Positions 25,990-35,704 are shown, numbered from the stretch's first letter. The stretch: 64,000 nt of DNA from Comamonas resistens (GCF_030064165.1 NZ_CP125947.1:1364001-1428000); one strand, 5' to 3'. Notes: generated from the sequence alone by a model not told the origin. A program made the numbers and translations.

Positions 25990-28506
25990 ATGAGCCACCA
26001 CCCGAGCCCGGTGCCCGCGTCCATGCCTGCCCGGCTTTCCTGGCTGGCTCCTCTATGGGGCTGCGTGCTGGGCGCGGCCTGGCAGGTGACGCAGCCCGGG
26101 TTGTGGCCCTTGCCGGCCTACCAGTGCCTGATGCTGCTGGGTCTGGCATTGTTCTTGGGCATCCCGAGGTTCATAGAGCGGCAACCGGTGTGCTGGCTGC
26201 TCCTGATGCTGGGTGCGGCCTGTTGCACGGTGGGGCTGACCGGCTGGCGCGCCCAGGCTTATCTGGCGCAGACCTTGCCCAAGGCTCTGGAGGCGGTGGA
26301 CCTGGAGGTCGAGGGCACGATTGCTTCCATGCTGCAAAACACCGCCAACGGGCAGCGCTGGCGTTTTGAGGTCGATCAGGCCACAACGGGCGTGCAGGGT
26401 CTGCCTGAACTGATAGAGCTGTCATGGTATGGGCCTTATGGCCAGGAGCTGGATGCCAGCCAGCCTTTGCTGCCGCCTTGGTCGCAGGGGCTGGCCTTGA
26501 GTCCCGGGCAGCGCTGGCGTTTCACGGTGCGCATCAAGCGACCCCATGGTGCGCGCAATCCGCATGGTTTTGACTATGAGCTGCTGGCCTGGGAGCAGGG
26601 CGTGCAGGCCACGGGCTATGTGCGTGAAAAACCTCTGCCGCAGTTGCTGGAGGTGGGCAGCGCATACCGTTTGCAGCGCTGGCGCCAGTGGCTGCGCGAG
26701 CGCATTCGCGGCCAGACTCGACAACTGCATGCCTGGTTACCTGCACTGGACCCGGAGCGGCAGCAGGCAGCGATGGGCGTGGTCGCGGCACTGGCCGTGG
26801 GTGATCAGCAGGCCATAGACCGGGCAGATTGGGCGCTGTTTCGCCAGACGGGTGTGGCCCACCTGATGAGTATTTCAGGCTTGCATATCACCATGTTTGC
26901 GTGGGTGGCGGCGCTGCTGGTGGGGCGGCTGTGGCGGCTCAGTGCCAGGGCTTGTCGCTGGCAGCCCGTGCCGCGCGTGGCCTTGCTGGCCGGGGTGCTG
27001 CTGGCGGCGGCCTATGCCGTGTTCAGCGGCTGGGGGTTGCCTGCGCAACGCACGGTGTGCATGCTGGCCGTGGCGGCCTTGCTGCAAGGATGGGGCGTGC
27101 GCTGGCCTTGGCCCTGTGTCTGGCTGCTGGCATTGGCCGTGGTGGTGACAGCCGATCCGTGGGCCTTGTGGCAGGCGGGCTTCTGGCTCAGCTTTGTGGC
27201 TGTCGGGGTTCTGCTTGCTACCGATTCGGGAGCTTCTCGCGCAGATGGTGAAAGGGTTGCAAGGCGATTTATTTCGAGATTGCAGGCCTTGTGGCGGGAG
27301 CAGTGGCTGATCTCTCTGGCGCTGGCGCCGCTGGGCTTGCTGCTGTTCGGGCAGGTTTCCATCGTCGGGCTGTTGGCCAACCTGGTTGCCATTCCATGGG
27401 TGACCCTGGTGGTCACGCCGCTGGCTCTGCTGGCCGCTTTTGTACCCATGGCTGCCGCCTGCGCAGCCTTGGCCATGTTGCCGCTGATGCACTTGTTGCA
27501 ATGGCTGGGGCAACTGCCCTGGGCGGTGTGGGCTCTGCCGCAACCGGACTGGTGGGCCAGCGTGCTGGCGATTGCGGCAGGCCTGTTGTTGATCGCGCCT
27601 TTGCCCTGGCGGCTGCGCCTGGTGTCTGCGGCTCTGGCCTTTCCGGCCTTGTGGTGGCCGGCGCATTGGGCGAAGTGGGGCGAGTTCGAACTGCTGGCAG
27701 TCGATATAGGGCAGGGCAATGCGGTCATCGTCAGCACGGCCGCGCATCGATTGCTGTATGACGCCGGGCCGCAATACAGCCGCAACAGCGATGCGGGGGA
27801 GCGGGTGCTTCTGCCTTTGTTGGCCGCCTGGGGCATGCGGCTGGACGTCATGATGCTCAGCCACCGAGACCTGGACCATACCGGCGGTGCACTGGCCGTC
27901 AAGGCGGCGCTGCCGGGCTTGGCCGTAATGGGCTCCAGCTCGGTAGTGGATGATCCGAAGCTGGCGCAACTGGCTCCGGTGCAGGCCTGCACTCAGGGCC
28001 TGCGCTGGCAGTGGGAGGGCGTGGAGTTTGAAGTCCTGCATCCACCGTCCGGTGAGGATTGGCTCAAGGGGCGCAGGTTCAAGCCCAATTTTGCAAGCTG
28101 TGTGTTGCGCATAGTTTCGGCTTCCGGGCGCGTGGCCTGGCTGACCGGAGATATCGAAGCCCCGCAGGAGCAGCAATTGCTGCAGTCCGGCGCGGTCGAG
28201 CCGGTGGACTGGCTGCTGGTGCCTCACCATGGCAGCAAGACCTCATCGACCCAGGCCTGGGTGCAAGGCCTCAGGCCGCGCTGGGCTGTGGTGCAGGCCG
28301 GTTATCTCAATCGCTTCGGCCATCCGGTGGCGGAGATCAGCCAGCGCTATCTGGCCGCAGGCAGCGAGCTGGTGCTGCAGGATGGTTGCGGGGCCATATC
28401 CTGGTCGTCCGCAAAACCGCTGGATTTGCGTTGCGAGAGGCAAGCCCGGTCGCGTTATTGGGATGTGCACAAGGGGGCGGTGCCTGTTTCCCGGCTCGAT
28501 CCATGA
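25990..28506 (+). CDS. comEC: DNA internalisation/competence protein ComEC (Rec2)
   Basis: Inner-membrane channel for uptake of single-stranded DNA during natural transformation, 838 residues. Domains in order: N-terminal membrane helices with a DUF4131/OB-like part (about 1-190), the multi-pass Competence domain (about 235-520; GVAHLMSISGLHITMFAW and SGWGLPAQRT), and a C-terminal metallo-beta-lactamase-like domain (about 565-800) with SHRDLDHTGG, LTGDIE and PHHGSKTSS. It is intact. No other com genes are nearby. The ATG at 25990 has only a weak ribosome site. Confidence 0.93.
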   Translation: MSHHPSPVPASMPARLSWLAPLWGCVLGAAWQVTQPGLWPLPAYQCLMLLGLALFLGIPRFIERQPVCWLLLMLGAACCTVGLTGWRAQAYLAQTLPKALEAVDLEVEGTIASMLQNTANGQRWRFEVDQATTGVQGLPELIELSWYGPYGQELDASQPLLPPWSQGLALSPGQRWRFTVRIKRPHGARNPHGFDYELLAWEQGVQATGYVREKPLPQLLEVGSAYRLQRWRQWLRERIRGQTRQLHAWLPALDPERQQAAMGVVAALAVGDQQAIDRADWALFRQTGVAHLMSISGLHITMFAWVAALLVGRLWRLSARACRWQPVPRVALLAGVLLAAAYAVFSGWGLPAQRTVCMLAVAALLQGWGVRWPWPCVWLLALAVVVTADPWALWQAGFWLSFVAVGVLLATDSGASRADGERVARRFISRLQALWREQWLISLALAPLGLLLFGQVSIVGLLANLVAIPWVTLVVTPLALLAAFVPMAAACAALAMLPLMHLLQWLGQLPWAVWALPQPDWWASVLAIAAGLLLIAPLPWRLRLVSAALAFPALWWPAHWAKWGEFELLAVDIGQGNAVIVSTAAHRLLYDAGPQYSRNSDAGERVLLPLLAAWGMRLDVMMLSHRDLDHTGGALAVKAALPGLAVMGSSSVVDDPKLAQLAPVQACTQGLRWQWEGVEFEVLHPPSGEDWLKGRRFKPNFASCVLRIVSASGRVAWLTGDIEAPQEQQLLQSGAVEPVDWLLVPHHGSKTSSTQAWVQGLRPRWAVVQAGYLNRFGHPVAEISQRYLAAGSELVLQDGCGAISWSSAKPLDLRCERQARSRYWDVHKGAVPVSRLDP

Positions 28507-28633
28507 GAGTTGGCGCGAATCTTGCGTGACGTTCCAGGCCATATCTTTGGCGGTGCTGTTGAGCGCTGAAGACAGGGCTAAACTGAAACGGGCGTGGCGG
28601 CATGTGCCAGCCGCGCAGATTGAGAGGACAGGA

Positions 28634-30094
28634 ATGCGCACATTCGACGAGATGTATCAGGACCTGGTTGCACCCGGGGGGGCGGTGAGAGAGCACTATG
28701 GCGACTATGCGCAGTGGCTGACCAGACAGTCGCCCGAGTTTCTGCGCGCGCGCAGCGAAGAGGCCGAGATCGTGTTTCGCCGAGTGGGCATCACGTTCGC
28801 TGTCTATGGCGACAAGGATGAAAGCGGCGCGGGAACGGAGCGTCTGATTCCCTTCGACCTGATTCCCCGCATCATTCCCGCGCATGAGTGGGCCAGCATG
28901 CAGGCCGGGCTGGTGCAGCGCGTGACGGCGCTCAACCGCTTTATCCGCGACTGCTATCACGATCAGGACATGGTGCGTGCCGGTCTGATTCCGCAGGAGC
29001 TGGTGCGCGGCAACAGCCAGTACCGCCCCGAGATGGAGGGCATCAAGGTGCCCAACGATGTCTACGCCAATATCGCAGGCATAGACATTGTTCGTGCTCC
29101 GGACGCGGCGGGCAACGGCGTGTACTACGTGCTGGAGGACAATCTGCGCGTGCCTTCTGGCGTGTCCTACATGCTGGAAAACCGCCGCATGATGATGCGT
29201 CTGTTCCCCGAGCTGTTTTCCCGTAATGCGGTCGCGCCCGTGGCCCATTACCCCGATATGTTGCTGGACACCTTGCGTGCCAGCGCGCCGCCTGGCGTGG
29301 CCGAACCGACGGTGGTGGTGCTGACCCCGGGCATGTACAACAGTGCCTATTTCGAGCATGCCTTTCTGGCCCAGCAAATGGGCGTGGAGCTGGTCGAAGG
29401 ACAGGATCTGGTGGTCGAGAAAGACGTGGTCTATATGCGCACCACGCAGGGCTTGCAGCGTGTGGATGTGATCTACCGCCGCGTGGACGATGATTTTCTG
29501 GACCCCGAGGTGTTCCGCCCCGGCTCCACGCTGGGCTGCCCAGGCCTGATGCGGGCCTACCGTGCAGGCAATGTCAATATCTGCAATGCCGTGGGCACGG
29601 GCCTGGCCGACGATAAATCGGTCTACCCCTATGTGCCCGAGATGATCCGCTTCTATCTGGGCGAGGAGCCCATACTGCAGAACGTGCCTACCTGGCTGTG
29701 CCGCAAGGAGGATGACCTCCGATATGTGCTCGACCACCTGGATGAGCTGGTGGTCAAGGAGGTGCATGGCGCTGGCGGCTACGGCATGCTGATTGGCCCG
29801 GCCGCCAGCAAGGCCGAAATCGAGAACTTCCGCCGCATGCTGCTGGCAAATCCTTCGGGCTATATCGCCCAACCCACGCTGAGCTTGTCCACTTGCCCGA
29901 CCATGGTGGACAAAGGCATTGCCCCGCGCCATATCGACCTGAGGCCTTTTGTTCTGACGGGTACCGAGGTCAATATGGTCGCCGGCGGCCTGACGCGCGT
30001 GGCGCTCAAGCAAGGCTCGCTGGTGGTGAATTCGTCTCAGGGCGGGGGCACCAAGGACACCTGGGTACTGGAAGAGCAAGAGGGAGGCCACTGA
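28634..30094 (+). CDS. Circularly permuted ATP-grasp protein
   Basis: A 486-residue protein of the circularly permuted ATP-grasp family (DUF404/DUF407 type). Typical stretches are FDLIPRIIPAHEW, ALNRFIRDCYHDQ, GIDIVRAPDAAGNGVYYVLEDNLRVPSG, SYMLENRRMM and KEVHGAGGYGMLIGP. The family is predicted to form amide or peptide bonds on an unknown small molecule or peptide. Translation starts at the ATG at 28634 (GAGGACAGGA upstream); the frame is open much further upstream inside comEC, which is a shadow. Its TGA overlaps the ATG of the alpha-E gene (30094), so the pair is co-translated. The transglutaminase gene that usually follows is absent here. Confidence 0.85.
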   Translation: MRTFDEMYQDLVAPGGAVREHYGDYAQWLTRQSPEFLRARSEEAEIVFRRVGITFAVYGDKDESGAGTERLIPFDLIPRIIPAHEWASMQAGLVQRVTALNRFIRDCYHDQDMVRAGLIPQELVRGNSQYRPEMEGIKVPNDVYANIAGIDIVRAPDAAGNGVYYVLEDNLRVPSGVSYMLENRRMMMRLFPELFSRNAVAPVAHYPDMLLDTLRASAPPGVAEPTVVVLTPGMYNSAYFEHAFLAQQMGVELVEGQDLVVEKDVVYMRTTQGLQRVDVIYRRVDDDFLDPEVFRPGSTLGCPGLMRAYRAGNVNICNAVGTGLADDKSVYPYVPEMIRFYLGEEPILQNVPTWLCRKEDDLRYVLDHLDELVVKEVHGAGGYGMLIGPAASKAEIENFRRMLLANPSGYIAQPTLSLSTCPTMVDKGIAPRHIDLRPFVLTGTEVNMVAGGLTRVALKQGSLVVNSSQGGGTKDTWVLEEQEGGH

Positions 30095-31050
30095 TGCTGT
30101 CACGCACTGCAGATCATCTTTACTGGATGTCGAGATATACCGAGCGGGCCGAGAATACCGCGCGCATGCTCAGTGTTTCCTACGAAACAGCCATGTTGCC
30201 GCGCAGCATTCGCGATGTGGAACGCGACTGGCACAGCGTGCTGTCCATCAGCGAGCTGGTGCCATCGTTCATGGAGCGCTATCGCACGGTGAACCGGGAA
30301 ACGGTGCTGGAGTTCATGGTCTCGGACGAGGTCAATCCTTCATCCATCTTTGCCTGCCTGAAAGCTGCGCGGGAGAATGCCCGTGCCGTGCGAGGAGCCC
30401 TGACCACAGAGTCCTGGGAGACCCAGAATCAGACCTGGCTGGCGCTGCAGCATGACTTCGGCAGGGATGTCTGGAAAAAAGATCCGGCCCAGTTTTTCGA
30501 GTGGGTCAAATACCGCTCGCATCTGTGGCGCGGCGTGTCGCTGGGGACCATGCTCAAGGACGAGGCGCTGCACTTTGTGAGGCTGGGCACTTTCGTTGAA
30601 CGTGCTGACAACACGGCGCGGCTGCTGGATGTGAAGTTCCATGCCATCGAACGTGACTACCATGGCGTGCAGCGCGGCCGGGGCGCGGCCAGTTTTGACT
30701 TCTACCATTGGAGCGCGCTGCTGCGCAGCGTCTCGGCCTTCGAGGTCTATCGCAAGGTCTATCGCGATGTGATCACGCCCGAGCGTGTGGCCGAGCTGCT
30801 GATGCTGCGCGCCGACATGCCGCGCTCGCTGCTGGCCAGCATGCGAGAGGTGGTCAAGAATCTGGACCGTGTGGGCAATGACCATTCGCAGGAAACGCAG
30901 CGCAAGGCCGGACGCCTGCTGGCCGATCTGCAATATGGCCGTATCGACGAGATACTGACCACGGGCCTGCATGCCTATCTGACGCAGTTTCTCGACCGGG
31001 TCAACGATCTGGGTTCAGGCATCAGCCGCGACTTTCTGATGCCCAGTTGA
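30094..31050 (+). CDS. Alpha-E domain protein (DUF403)
   Basis: A 318-residue all-helical protein beginning MLSRTADHLYWMSRYTERAENTARML, the hallmark of alpha-E proteins. A second E-R-A-D-N-T-A-R-L-L copy occurs near residue 170 (FVERADNTARLLDVK), so the fold is duplicated. These proteins are always found with circularly permuted ATP-grasp enzymes and are thought to assist ligation; the biochemical role is unproven. Start and stop overlap the upstream gene by one base, and a terminator lies downstream. Confidence 0.87.
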   Translation: MLSRTADHLYWMSRYTERAENTARMLSVSYETAMLPRSIRDVERDWHSVLSISELVPSFMERYRTVNRETVLEFMVSDEVNPSSIFACLKAARENARAVRGALTTESWETQNQTWLALQHDFGRDVWKKDPAQFFEWVKYRSHLWRGVSLGTMLKDEALHFVRLGTFVERADNTARLLDVKFHAIERDYHGVQRGRGAASFDFYHWSALLRSVSAFEVYRKVYRDVITPERVAELLMLRADMPRSLLASMREVVKNLDRVGNDHSQETQRKAGRLLADLQYGRIDEILTTGLHAYLTQFLDRVNDLGSGISRDFLMPS

Positions 31051-31065
31051 GCGCCGGGAACTACT

Positions 31066-31097
31066 GAAAAAAAGCGGCCCTTGCAGGGCCGCTTTGC
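31066..31097 (+). terminator. Intrinsic terminator after the alpha-E gene
   Basis: Arms AGCGGCCC and GGGCCGCT with loop TTGCA, an A-run on the left and TTTGCGTTT on the right. It also faces the end of bfr from the other strand. Confidence 0.75.
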
Positions 31098-31118
31098 GTT
31101 TCGGCTCGACGGAGTGTA

Positions 31119-31595
31119 TTACTCGATCTCGCCCATGAGTGACTGCAGATAGTTCTGCTCGCCAACCTTGCCGATCAGGTCGAGCTGGGTTTCGAGGAAG
31201 TCGATGTGCTCTTCGGTGTCGTCCAGAATCTTCTGCAGCAGATCGCGCGAGACATAGTCGCGCACGGATTCGCAGTGGGCGATGCCGTCCTTGATGGTTT
31301 GCTGTGCGGCTTGCTCCAGGCGCAGGTCGCAGGCCAGGGCTTCGGGCACATCCTCGCCGATTTGCAGCTTGCCCAGGTCCTGCAGATTGGGCAGGCCGTC
31401 GAGCATGAAGATGCGGTCCATCAGCCAGTCGGCGTGCTTCATCTCGCCGATGGATTCCTCGTATTCCTTCTTGGCCAGCTTGTCGAAGCCCCAGTGCTTA
31501 TACATGCGGTAGTGCAGAAAGTACTGGTTGATGGCGGTCAGTTCGTTCTTGAGCTGGGCTTGCAGCCAGGAAATAACTTGTGCATCACCTTTCAT
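31119..31595 (-). CDS. bfr: Bacterioferritin
   Basis: Heme-containing iron-storage 24-mer subunit, 158 residues. Diiron ligands are present at Glu18, Glu51, His54, a Glu near 94 (RLEQAAQQ), Glu127 and His130 (DDTEEHIDF). Met52, the heme ligand between subunits, is conserved, so this is a true Bfr rather than a ferritin. The ATG at 31595 follows GGAG. It stores iron that could otherwise fuel peroxide chemistry, and it sits next to ahpC/ahpF and close to the heme uptake operon. Confidence 0.95.
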   Translation of the reverse strand: MKGDAQVISWLQAQLKNELTAINQYFLHYRMYKHWGFDKLAKKEYEESIGEMKHADWLMDRIFMLDGLPNLQDLGKLQIGEDVPEALACDLRLEQAAQQTIKDGIAHCESVRDYVSRDLLQKILDDTEEHIDFLETQLDLIGKVGEQNYLQSLMGEIE

Positions 31596-31988
31596 GGAGG
31601 CTCCTTCTTTTGCTAGTGGGTGTCATAGGGATTGTCGTCGCTTTATGCGACAGATCAAGAAAGTCCACGCTCTGGCGCATTAGCTGCATATGAGGCTTGT
31701 TCTCGTTTCGCTTACGTTTTGCCTGACGGCAGCTCTCATCTGCGAATTGACAGGCTGATGACAACAAAAGCTATGAGAGCGATTGAAGGACTATTGGCTT
31801 GAAGTGGCCAGATTCGGCCCACAATACAAAGCTGAGCTGCAAAGCAATGCGGCTTGGCTCCAGATTCACTGGGAACCATGATTGATAGGTTTGCGCAATC
31901 GATTTGATTCAATCAATTGATTGGATTAATTGATTGAGAAACTCTAAACTTCATCCTGTCATCAACACCAACCACAAGGAAACAGCAA
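31596..31988. other. Divergent bfr/ahpC intergenic control region
   Basis: 393 bases with no plausible gene. The right half is AT-rich and holds a cluster of GATTG/CAATC units (31884-31936) that includes a perfect 14-base palindrome. A candidate ahpC promoter lies beside it. The left half presumably holds the bfr promoter; I could not pick a convincing Fur box there. Confidence 0.5.
31910..31950 (+). promoter_or_regulatory. Candidate ahpC promoter with overlapping palindromic operator
   Basis: CAATCAATTGATTG at 31910-31923 is a perfect 14-base palindrome, followed by another ATTGATTG unit. TTGGAT (31921-31926), 18 bases, then TAAACT (31945-31950) forms a plausible sigma-70 promoter 38 bases before the ahpC ATG. 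Dyad units overlapping and upstream of a -35 are what LysR-type activators such as OxyR use at ahpC genes; OxyR itself is inferred. Confidence 0.45.
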
Positions 31989-32567
31989 ATGTCTTCTCTG
32001 ATCAATACACAAGTTCAACCGTTCAAGACTGAAGCTTACGTGAACCGCAACGGCAAGGGTGAGTTCATCACCGTGACCGAAGAGAGCCTGAAGGGCAAGT
32101 GGTCTGTGGTGATCTTCATGCCTGCCGCTTTCACTTTCAACTGCCCTACCGAAATCGAAGACGCAGCGAACAACTACGCTGAATTCCAGAAGGCCGGTGC
32201 CGAGGTCTACATCGTGACCACCGACACTCACTTCTCGCACAAGGTGTGGCACGAGACCTCCGACGCCGTGGGCAAGGCTCAGTTCCCCCTGGTTGGCGAT
32301 CCCACACACCAGCTGACCAACGCTTTCGGCGTGCACATCCCTGAAGAAGGCCTGGCTCTGCGCGGTACCTTCGTGATCAACCCCGACGGCGTGATCAAGA
32401 CCATGGAAGTGCACTCCAACGAAATCGCCCGTGACGTGTCGGAAACCCTGCGCAAGCTCAAGGCTGCCCAGTTCACCGCCGCTCACCCCGGCCAGGTGTG
32501 CCCCGCCAAGTGGAAGGAAGGCTCGGCAACGATCACTCCTTCGCTGGATCTGGTTGGCAAGATCTAA
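31989..32567 (+). CDS. ahpC: Alkyl hydroperoxide reductase peroxidase subunit AhpC
   Basis: Typical 2-Cys peroxiredoxin that reduces hydroperoxides, 192 residues. The peroxidatic Cys52 lies in FMPAAFTFNCPTEIED (N-C-P where V-C-P is usual), and the resolving cysteine is in GQVCPAKWKEG. The ATG at 31989 has AAGGA upstream. Codon use is strongly biased, suggesting high expression. AhpF, its reductase, is encoded 175 bases downstream after a terminator, so ahpF may rely on read-through or its own promoter. Confidence 0.95.
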   Translation: MSSLINTQVQPFKTEAYVNRNGKGEFITVTEESLKGKWSVVIFMPAAFTFNCPTEIEDAANNYAEFQKAGAEVYIVTTDTHFSHKVWHETSDAVGKAQFPLVGDPTHQLTNAFGVHIPEEGLALRGTFVINPDGVIKTMEVHSNEIARDVSETLRKLKAAQFTAAHPGQVCPAKWKEGSATITPSLDLVGKI

Positions 32568-32604
32568 GCCTGATGACCATCGGCTGAGCGTGCAAGCGCT
32601 CTGA

Positions 32605-32652
32605 GAGCCGGACGACGCTCAGGCAGTTGCTGCCTGTCCGTCCGGCTTTTTT
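32605..32652 (+). terminator. Long-stem terminator between ahpC and ahpF
   Basis: AGCCGGACG pairs with CGTCCGGCT and an inner CAGGCAG with CTGCCTG, followed by six T. It lies 37 bases after ahpC and should lower ahpF expression relative to ahpC. Confidence 0.85.
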
Positions 32653-32742
32653 ACGCCCAGTTTTTGCTTTCATGGGCGGGCAGGTGCCTCAAACCCACCT
32701 TGCTGCATTGCATCAACAACTCTAAATTCAAAGGAATCCACC

Positions 32743-34299
32743 ATGCTTGACGATCAACTCAAAGCCCAACTTGCCGCCTACCTGGAACGTGTGCAGCAGC
32801 CGTTTGAGCTGGTGGCTTCACTGGATGACAGCGAGACCAGCGCCCAGATGCGCGATCTGCTGCAAACCATCCAGTCCCTGCGCAGCGACAAGATCACGCT
32901 GCGTACCGATGGCAACGATGTACGCAAGCCATCGTTCCTAGTGCAGCGCACAGGCACTGACACCCAGCTGCGTTTTGCCGGTCTGCCTCTGGGTCATGAA
33001 TTCACCTCGCTGGTGCTGGCCCTGTTGTGGACGGGCGGCCATCCACCCAAGGTGGAGCAGGACGTGATCGACCAGATCAAGGCGCTCGACGGGGACTTCA
33101 ACTTCGAGGTCTACATGAGCCTGACCTGCCACAACTGCCCCGATGTGGTGCAGGCACTGTCGCTGATGGCTATCCTGAACCCCAAGATCAAGACCACGGT
33201 GATCGAAGGTGGTGCCTTCCAGAAGGAAGTGACCGAGCGCGAAATCATGGCCGTGCCCATGGTGCTGATGAATGGCTCGGTCTTTACGACGGGTCGTACG
33301 AGCATCGAAGAAATCGTGGCCAAGCTCGACACCGGCGCCGCAGCACGTGAAGCCGAGAAGATTTCCGCCAAGGACGCCTTCGATGTGCTGATCATCGGCG
33401 GTGGCCCCGCCGGCGCGGCAGCGGCTGTGTATGCCGCGCGCAAGGGCATTCGTACCGGCGTGGCGGCCGAGCGTTTTGGCGGCCAGGTCAACGACACGCT
33501 GGCCATCGAGAACTACATCTCCGTGCTGGAAACCGACGGACCCAAGTTCGCCGCAGCCCTGGAAGCCCACACCCGCGCCTACGATGTGGACATCATGAAT
33601 CTGCAGCGCGCCGAGAAGCTGATTCCCGCGGCACAGCCTGGCGGTCTGGTGGAGGTGCAGCTGGCCAATGGCGGCTCGCTCAAGGCCAAGACCGTGATCC
33701 TGTCCACCGGCGCACGCTGGCGCAATGTGAACGTGCCCGGCGAAGCCGAGTACAAGAACAAGGGCGTGGCCTACTGCCCGCACTGCGACGGTCCGCTGTT
33801 CAAGGGCAAGCGCGTGTCGGTGATCGGCGGCGGCAACTCCGGCATCGAGGCTGCGATCGACCTGGCAGGTCTGGTGGCCCATGTGACGGTGGTGGAGTTT
33901 GCCGATCAGCTCAAGGCCGATGCCGTGCTGGTCAAGAAGCTGCACAGCCTGCCCAATGTGACGGTGATCACCAACGCCCAGACCACCGAGATCACCGGTG
34001 CCAATGGCAAGGTCAACGGCCTGAGCTACAAGGATCGCGCCACCGGTGCCGAGCACCATGTGGAGCTGGAAGGCGTGTTTGTCCAGATCGGCCTGGTGCC
34101 CAACACCGAATGGCTCAAGGGCACGGTGGAGCTGAGCAAGTTTGGCGAAATCCTGGTGGATGCCAAGGGCCAGACCAACCTGCCCGGTGTGTTTGCCGCA
34201 GGTGACTGCACGACAGTGCCTTACAAGCAGATCGTGATTGCCGCTGGCGCAGGTGCCACGGCGGCGCTGTCGGCCTTCGATCATCTGATTCGCAACTAA
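32743..34299 (+). CDS. ahpF: Alkyl hydroperoxide reductase flavoprotein subunit AhpF
   Basis: FAD/NADH disulfide reductase that recycles AhpC, 518 residues. The N-terminal tandem thioredoxin-like domain (about 1-195) has its active C-H-N-C in [12 protein letters not shown]. The thioredoxin-reductase-like part has the FAD motif [20 protein letters not shown] (about 215), the catalytic C-P-H-C-D-G, the NAD motif [19 protein letters not shown] and the C-terminal [15 protein letters not shown]. The ATG at 32743 has AAGGA 7 bases upstream. A shared terminator separates it from the convergent Nramp gene. Confidence 0.96.
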   Translation: MLDDQLKAQLAAYLERVQQPFELVASLDDSETSAQMRDLLQTIQSLRSDKITLRTDGNDVRKPSFLVQRTGTDTQLRFAGLPLGHEFTSLVLALLWTGGHPPKVEQDVIDQIKALDGDFNFEVYMSLTCHNCPDVVQALSLMAILNPKIKTTVIEGGAFQKEVTEREIMAVPMVLMNGSVFTTGRTSIEEIVAKLDTGAAAREAEKISAKDAFDVLIIGGGPAGAAAAVYAARKGIRTGVAAERFGGQVNDTLAIENYISVLETDGPKFAAALEAHTRAYDVDIMNLQRAEKLIPAAQPGGLVEVQLANGGSLKAKTVILSTGARWRNVNVPGEAEYKNKGVAYCPHCDGPLFKGKRVSVIGGGNSGIEAAIDLAGLVAHVTVVEFADQLKADAVLVKKLHSLPNVTVITNAQTTEITGANGKVNGLSYKDRATGAEHHVELEGVFVQIGLVPNTEWLKGTVELSKFGEILVDAKGQTNLPGVFAAGDCTTVPYKQIVIAAGAGATAALSAFDHLIRN

Positions 34300-34340
34300 A
34301 CTGGCCTCTGGCGCTTGTTGGTCAAGCGCTGGAAGCTATC

Positions 34341-34369
34341 AAAAAAGGACTGCTTCGGCAGTCCTTTTT
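34341..34369. terminator. Bidirectional terminator between ahpF and the Nramp gene
   Basis: AAAAAAGGACTGC and GCAGTCCTTTTT flank a TTCG tetraloop, a stable hairpin that can end transcription from both convergent genes. Confidence 0.92.
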
Positions 34370-34390
34370 CTATGCAGCGCCCCAGAGGGA

Positions 34391-35704
34391 CTACAGCGTG
34401 AGCAGCATCACCACCACGGCCAGTGCCATCAGTGCCGTGGCAGTCCAGCCCAGCAGGCGGTGGCGGGTGGAAATAGTCAGCTCGCCCATGATGCGCTGGG
34501 ACTGGCCCAGCCACAGCATCACGGCCATGATGGGTACGGAGATCACGCCATTGACCACGGCGCTCCAGATCAGGGCCTTGATGGGGTCGACCTCCAGCAT
34601 GCCCAGCAGAGTGCCCAGGCCCGTGGCGGCAATGATCAGGCCGTAAAAGCCGCGTGCTTCATGAAAGCCGTGGGACAGACTGGCCTTCCAGCCCAGCACT
34701 TCGCTGACCGCATAGGCTGCCGACCCGGCCAGCACGGGAACAGCCAGCAGGCCCGTGCCGATGATGCCCAGCGCAAACACCGTGAAGGCCAGGTCACCAG
34801 CCACCGGGCGCAGAGCCTCGGCGGCCTGGGCCGAGGTCTGGATTTCGGTGATGCCGTTGAGGTTCAGCGTCACGGCCGTGGCCACCACAATGCTCAACGC
34901 CACGCCGTTGGACAGCAGCATGCCCACGGTGGTGTCCAGGCGGATGCGGGCCAGATGCTCCTGCACATAGGCGGGGACGCGGCGCAGCGCTGCGGCATCG
35001 GGCCGCAGGCGCAGGTCTTCCACTTCCTGCGAAGCCTGCCAGAAAAACAGATAGGGGCTGATGGTGGTGCCCAGCACGGCCACCATCATGGCGGCATAGT
35101 CGCGCAGCGAGGCATGGACAGGAAGGAACTGCCAGGGCCGCAGCGACTCCAGTGCCATTTGCTTGAGCGGTACATGCACGACCATCACCACGGCGAAATA
35201 GGCCAGCAGCGACAGCGTCAGCCATTTGAGCAGACGCACCGAGCGTTCATAGGAGAAAAAAACCTGGGCCAGCAGGCAAAGCGCGCCAAACAGCAGGCTG
35301 TAGAGCATGGTCGGGCCGCCCGCAATCAGGCGTGTGGCCTCGGCCATGGCACCGATGTCGGCGGCGATATTGATAGTGTTGGCCACGACCAGCAGCCCAA
35401 TCAGGCTCAGCGTCAGCCAGCGCGGGCATAGCTGGCGCATATTGGCGGCCAGACCCCGGCCCGTGGCCCAGCCAATGCGTGCTGAAAGCATCTGGATTCC
35501 GATCATCAGCGGCGTGGTCAGCAGCAGCATCCACACCAGGCCAAAGCGCCATTGCGAGCCGGCCTGGGAGTAGGTAGCGATGCCGCTGGGGTCGTCATCG
35601 GCAGCGCCGGTGATGAGGCCAGGCCCCAGGCGGCGTGCGGCGGCCATGCTGCGCGGCAGCAGCAGAAAGCCGTGCGGAAACTTGCGGGCGAGAAGACGTT
35701 TCAT
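34391..35704 (-). CDS. Nramp-family metal transporter with non-canonical metal-site motifs
   Basis: A 437-residue integral membrane protein with about 11 hydrophobic segments in the LeuT-like Nramp arrangement. The first helix has D-D-P-S-G (residues 37-41) where MntH-type proteins have D-P-G-N. Helix 6 has TISPYLFFWQASQEVEDLR where classical members have the M-P-H motif, so the metal-coordinating Asn and Met are both missing. Bacterial proteins of this type are annotated only as Nramp-family divalent cation transporters; the ion may be Mn, Fe, Mg or something else. The ATG at 35704 has GGGAG at a good distance; an earlier start at 35743 is less likely. It is convergent with ahpF. Confidence 0.82.
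   Translation of the reverse strand: MKRLLARKFPHGFLLLPRSMAAARRLGPGLITGAADDDPSGIATYSQAGSQWRFGLVWMLLLTTPLMIGIQMLSARIGWATGRGLAANMRQLCPRWLTLSLIGLLVVANTINIAADIGAMAEATRLIAGGPTMLYSLLFGALCLLAQVFFSYERSVRLLKWLTLSLLAYFAVVMVVHVPLKQMALESLRPWQFLPVHASLRDYAAMMVAVLGTTISPYLFFWQASQEVEDLRLRPDAAALRRVPAYVQEHLARIRLDTTVGMLLSNGVALSIVVATAVTLNLNGITEIQTSAQAAEALRPVAGDLAFTVFALGIIGTGLLAVPVLAGSAAYAVSEVLGWKASLSHGFHEARGFYGLIIAATGLGTLLGMLEVDPIKALIWSAVVNGVISVPIMAVMLWLGQSQRIMGELTISTRHRLLGWTATALMALAVVVMLLTL

Noticed and set aside
31596..31800. Fur box in front of bfr
   Set aside because: No site matches the 7-1-7 pattern well enough to call.
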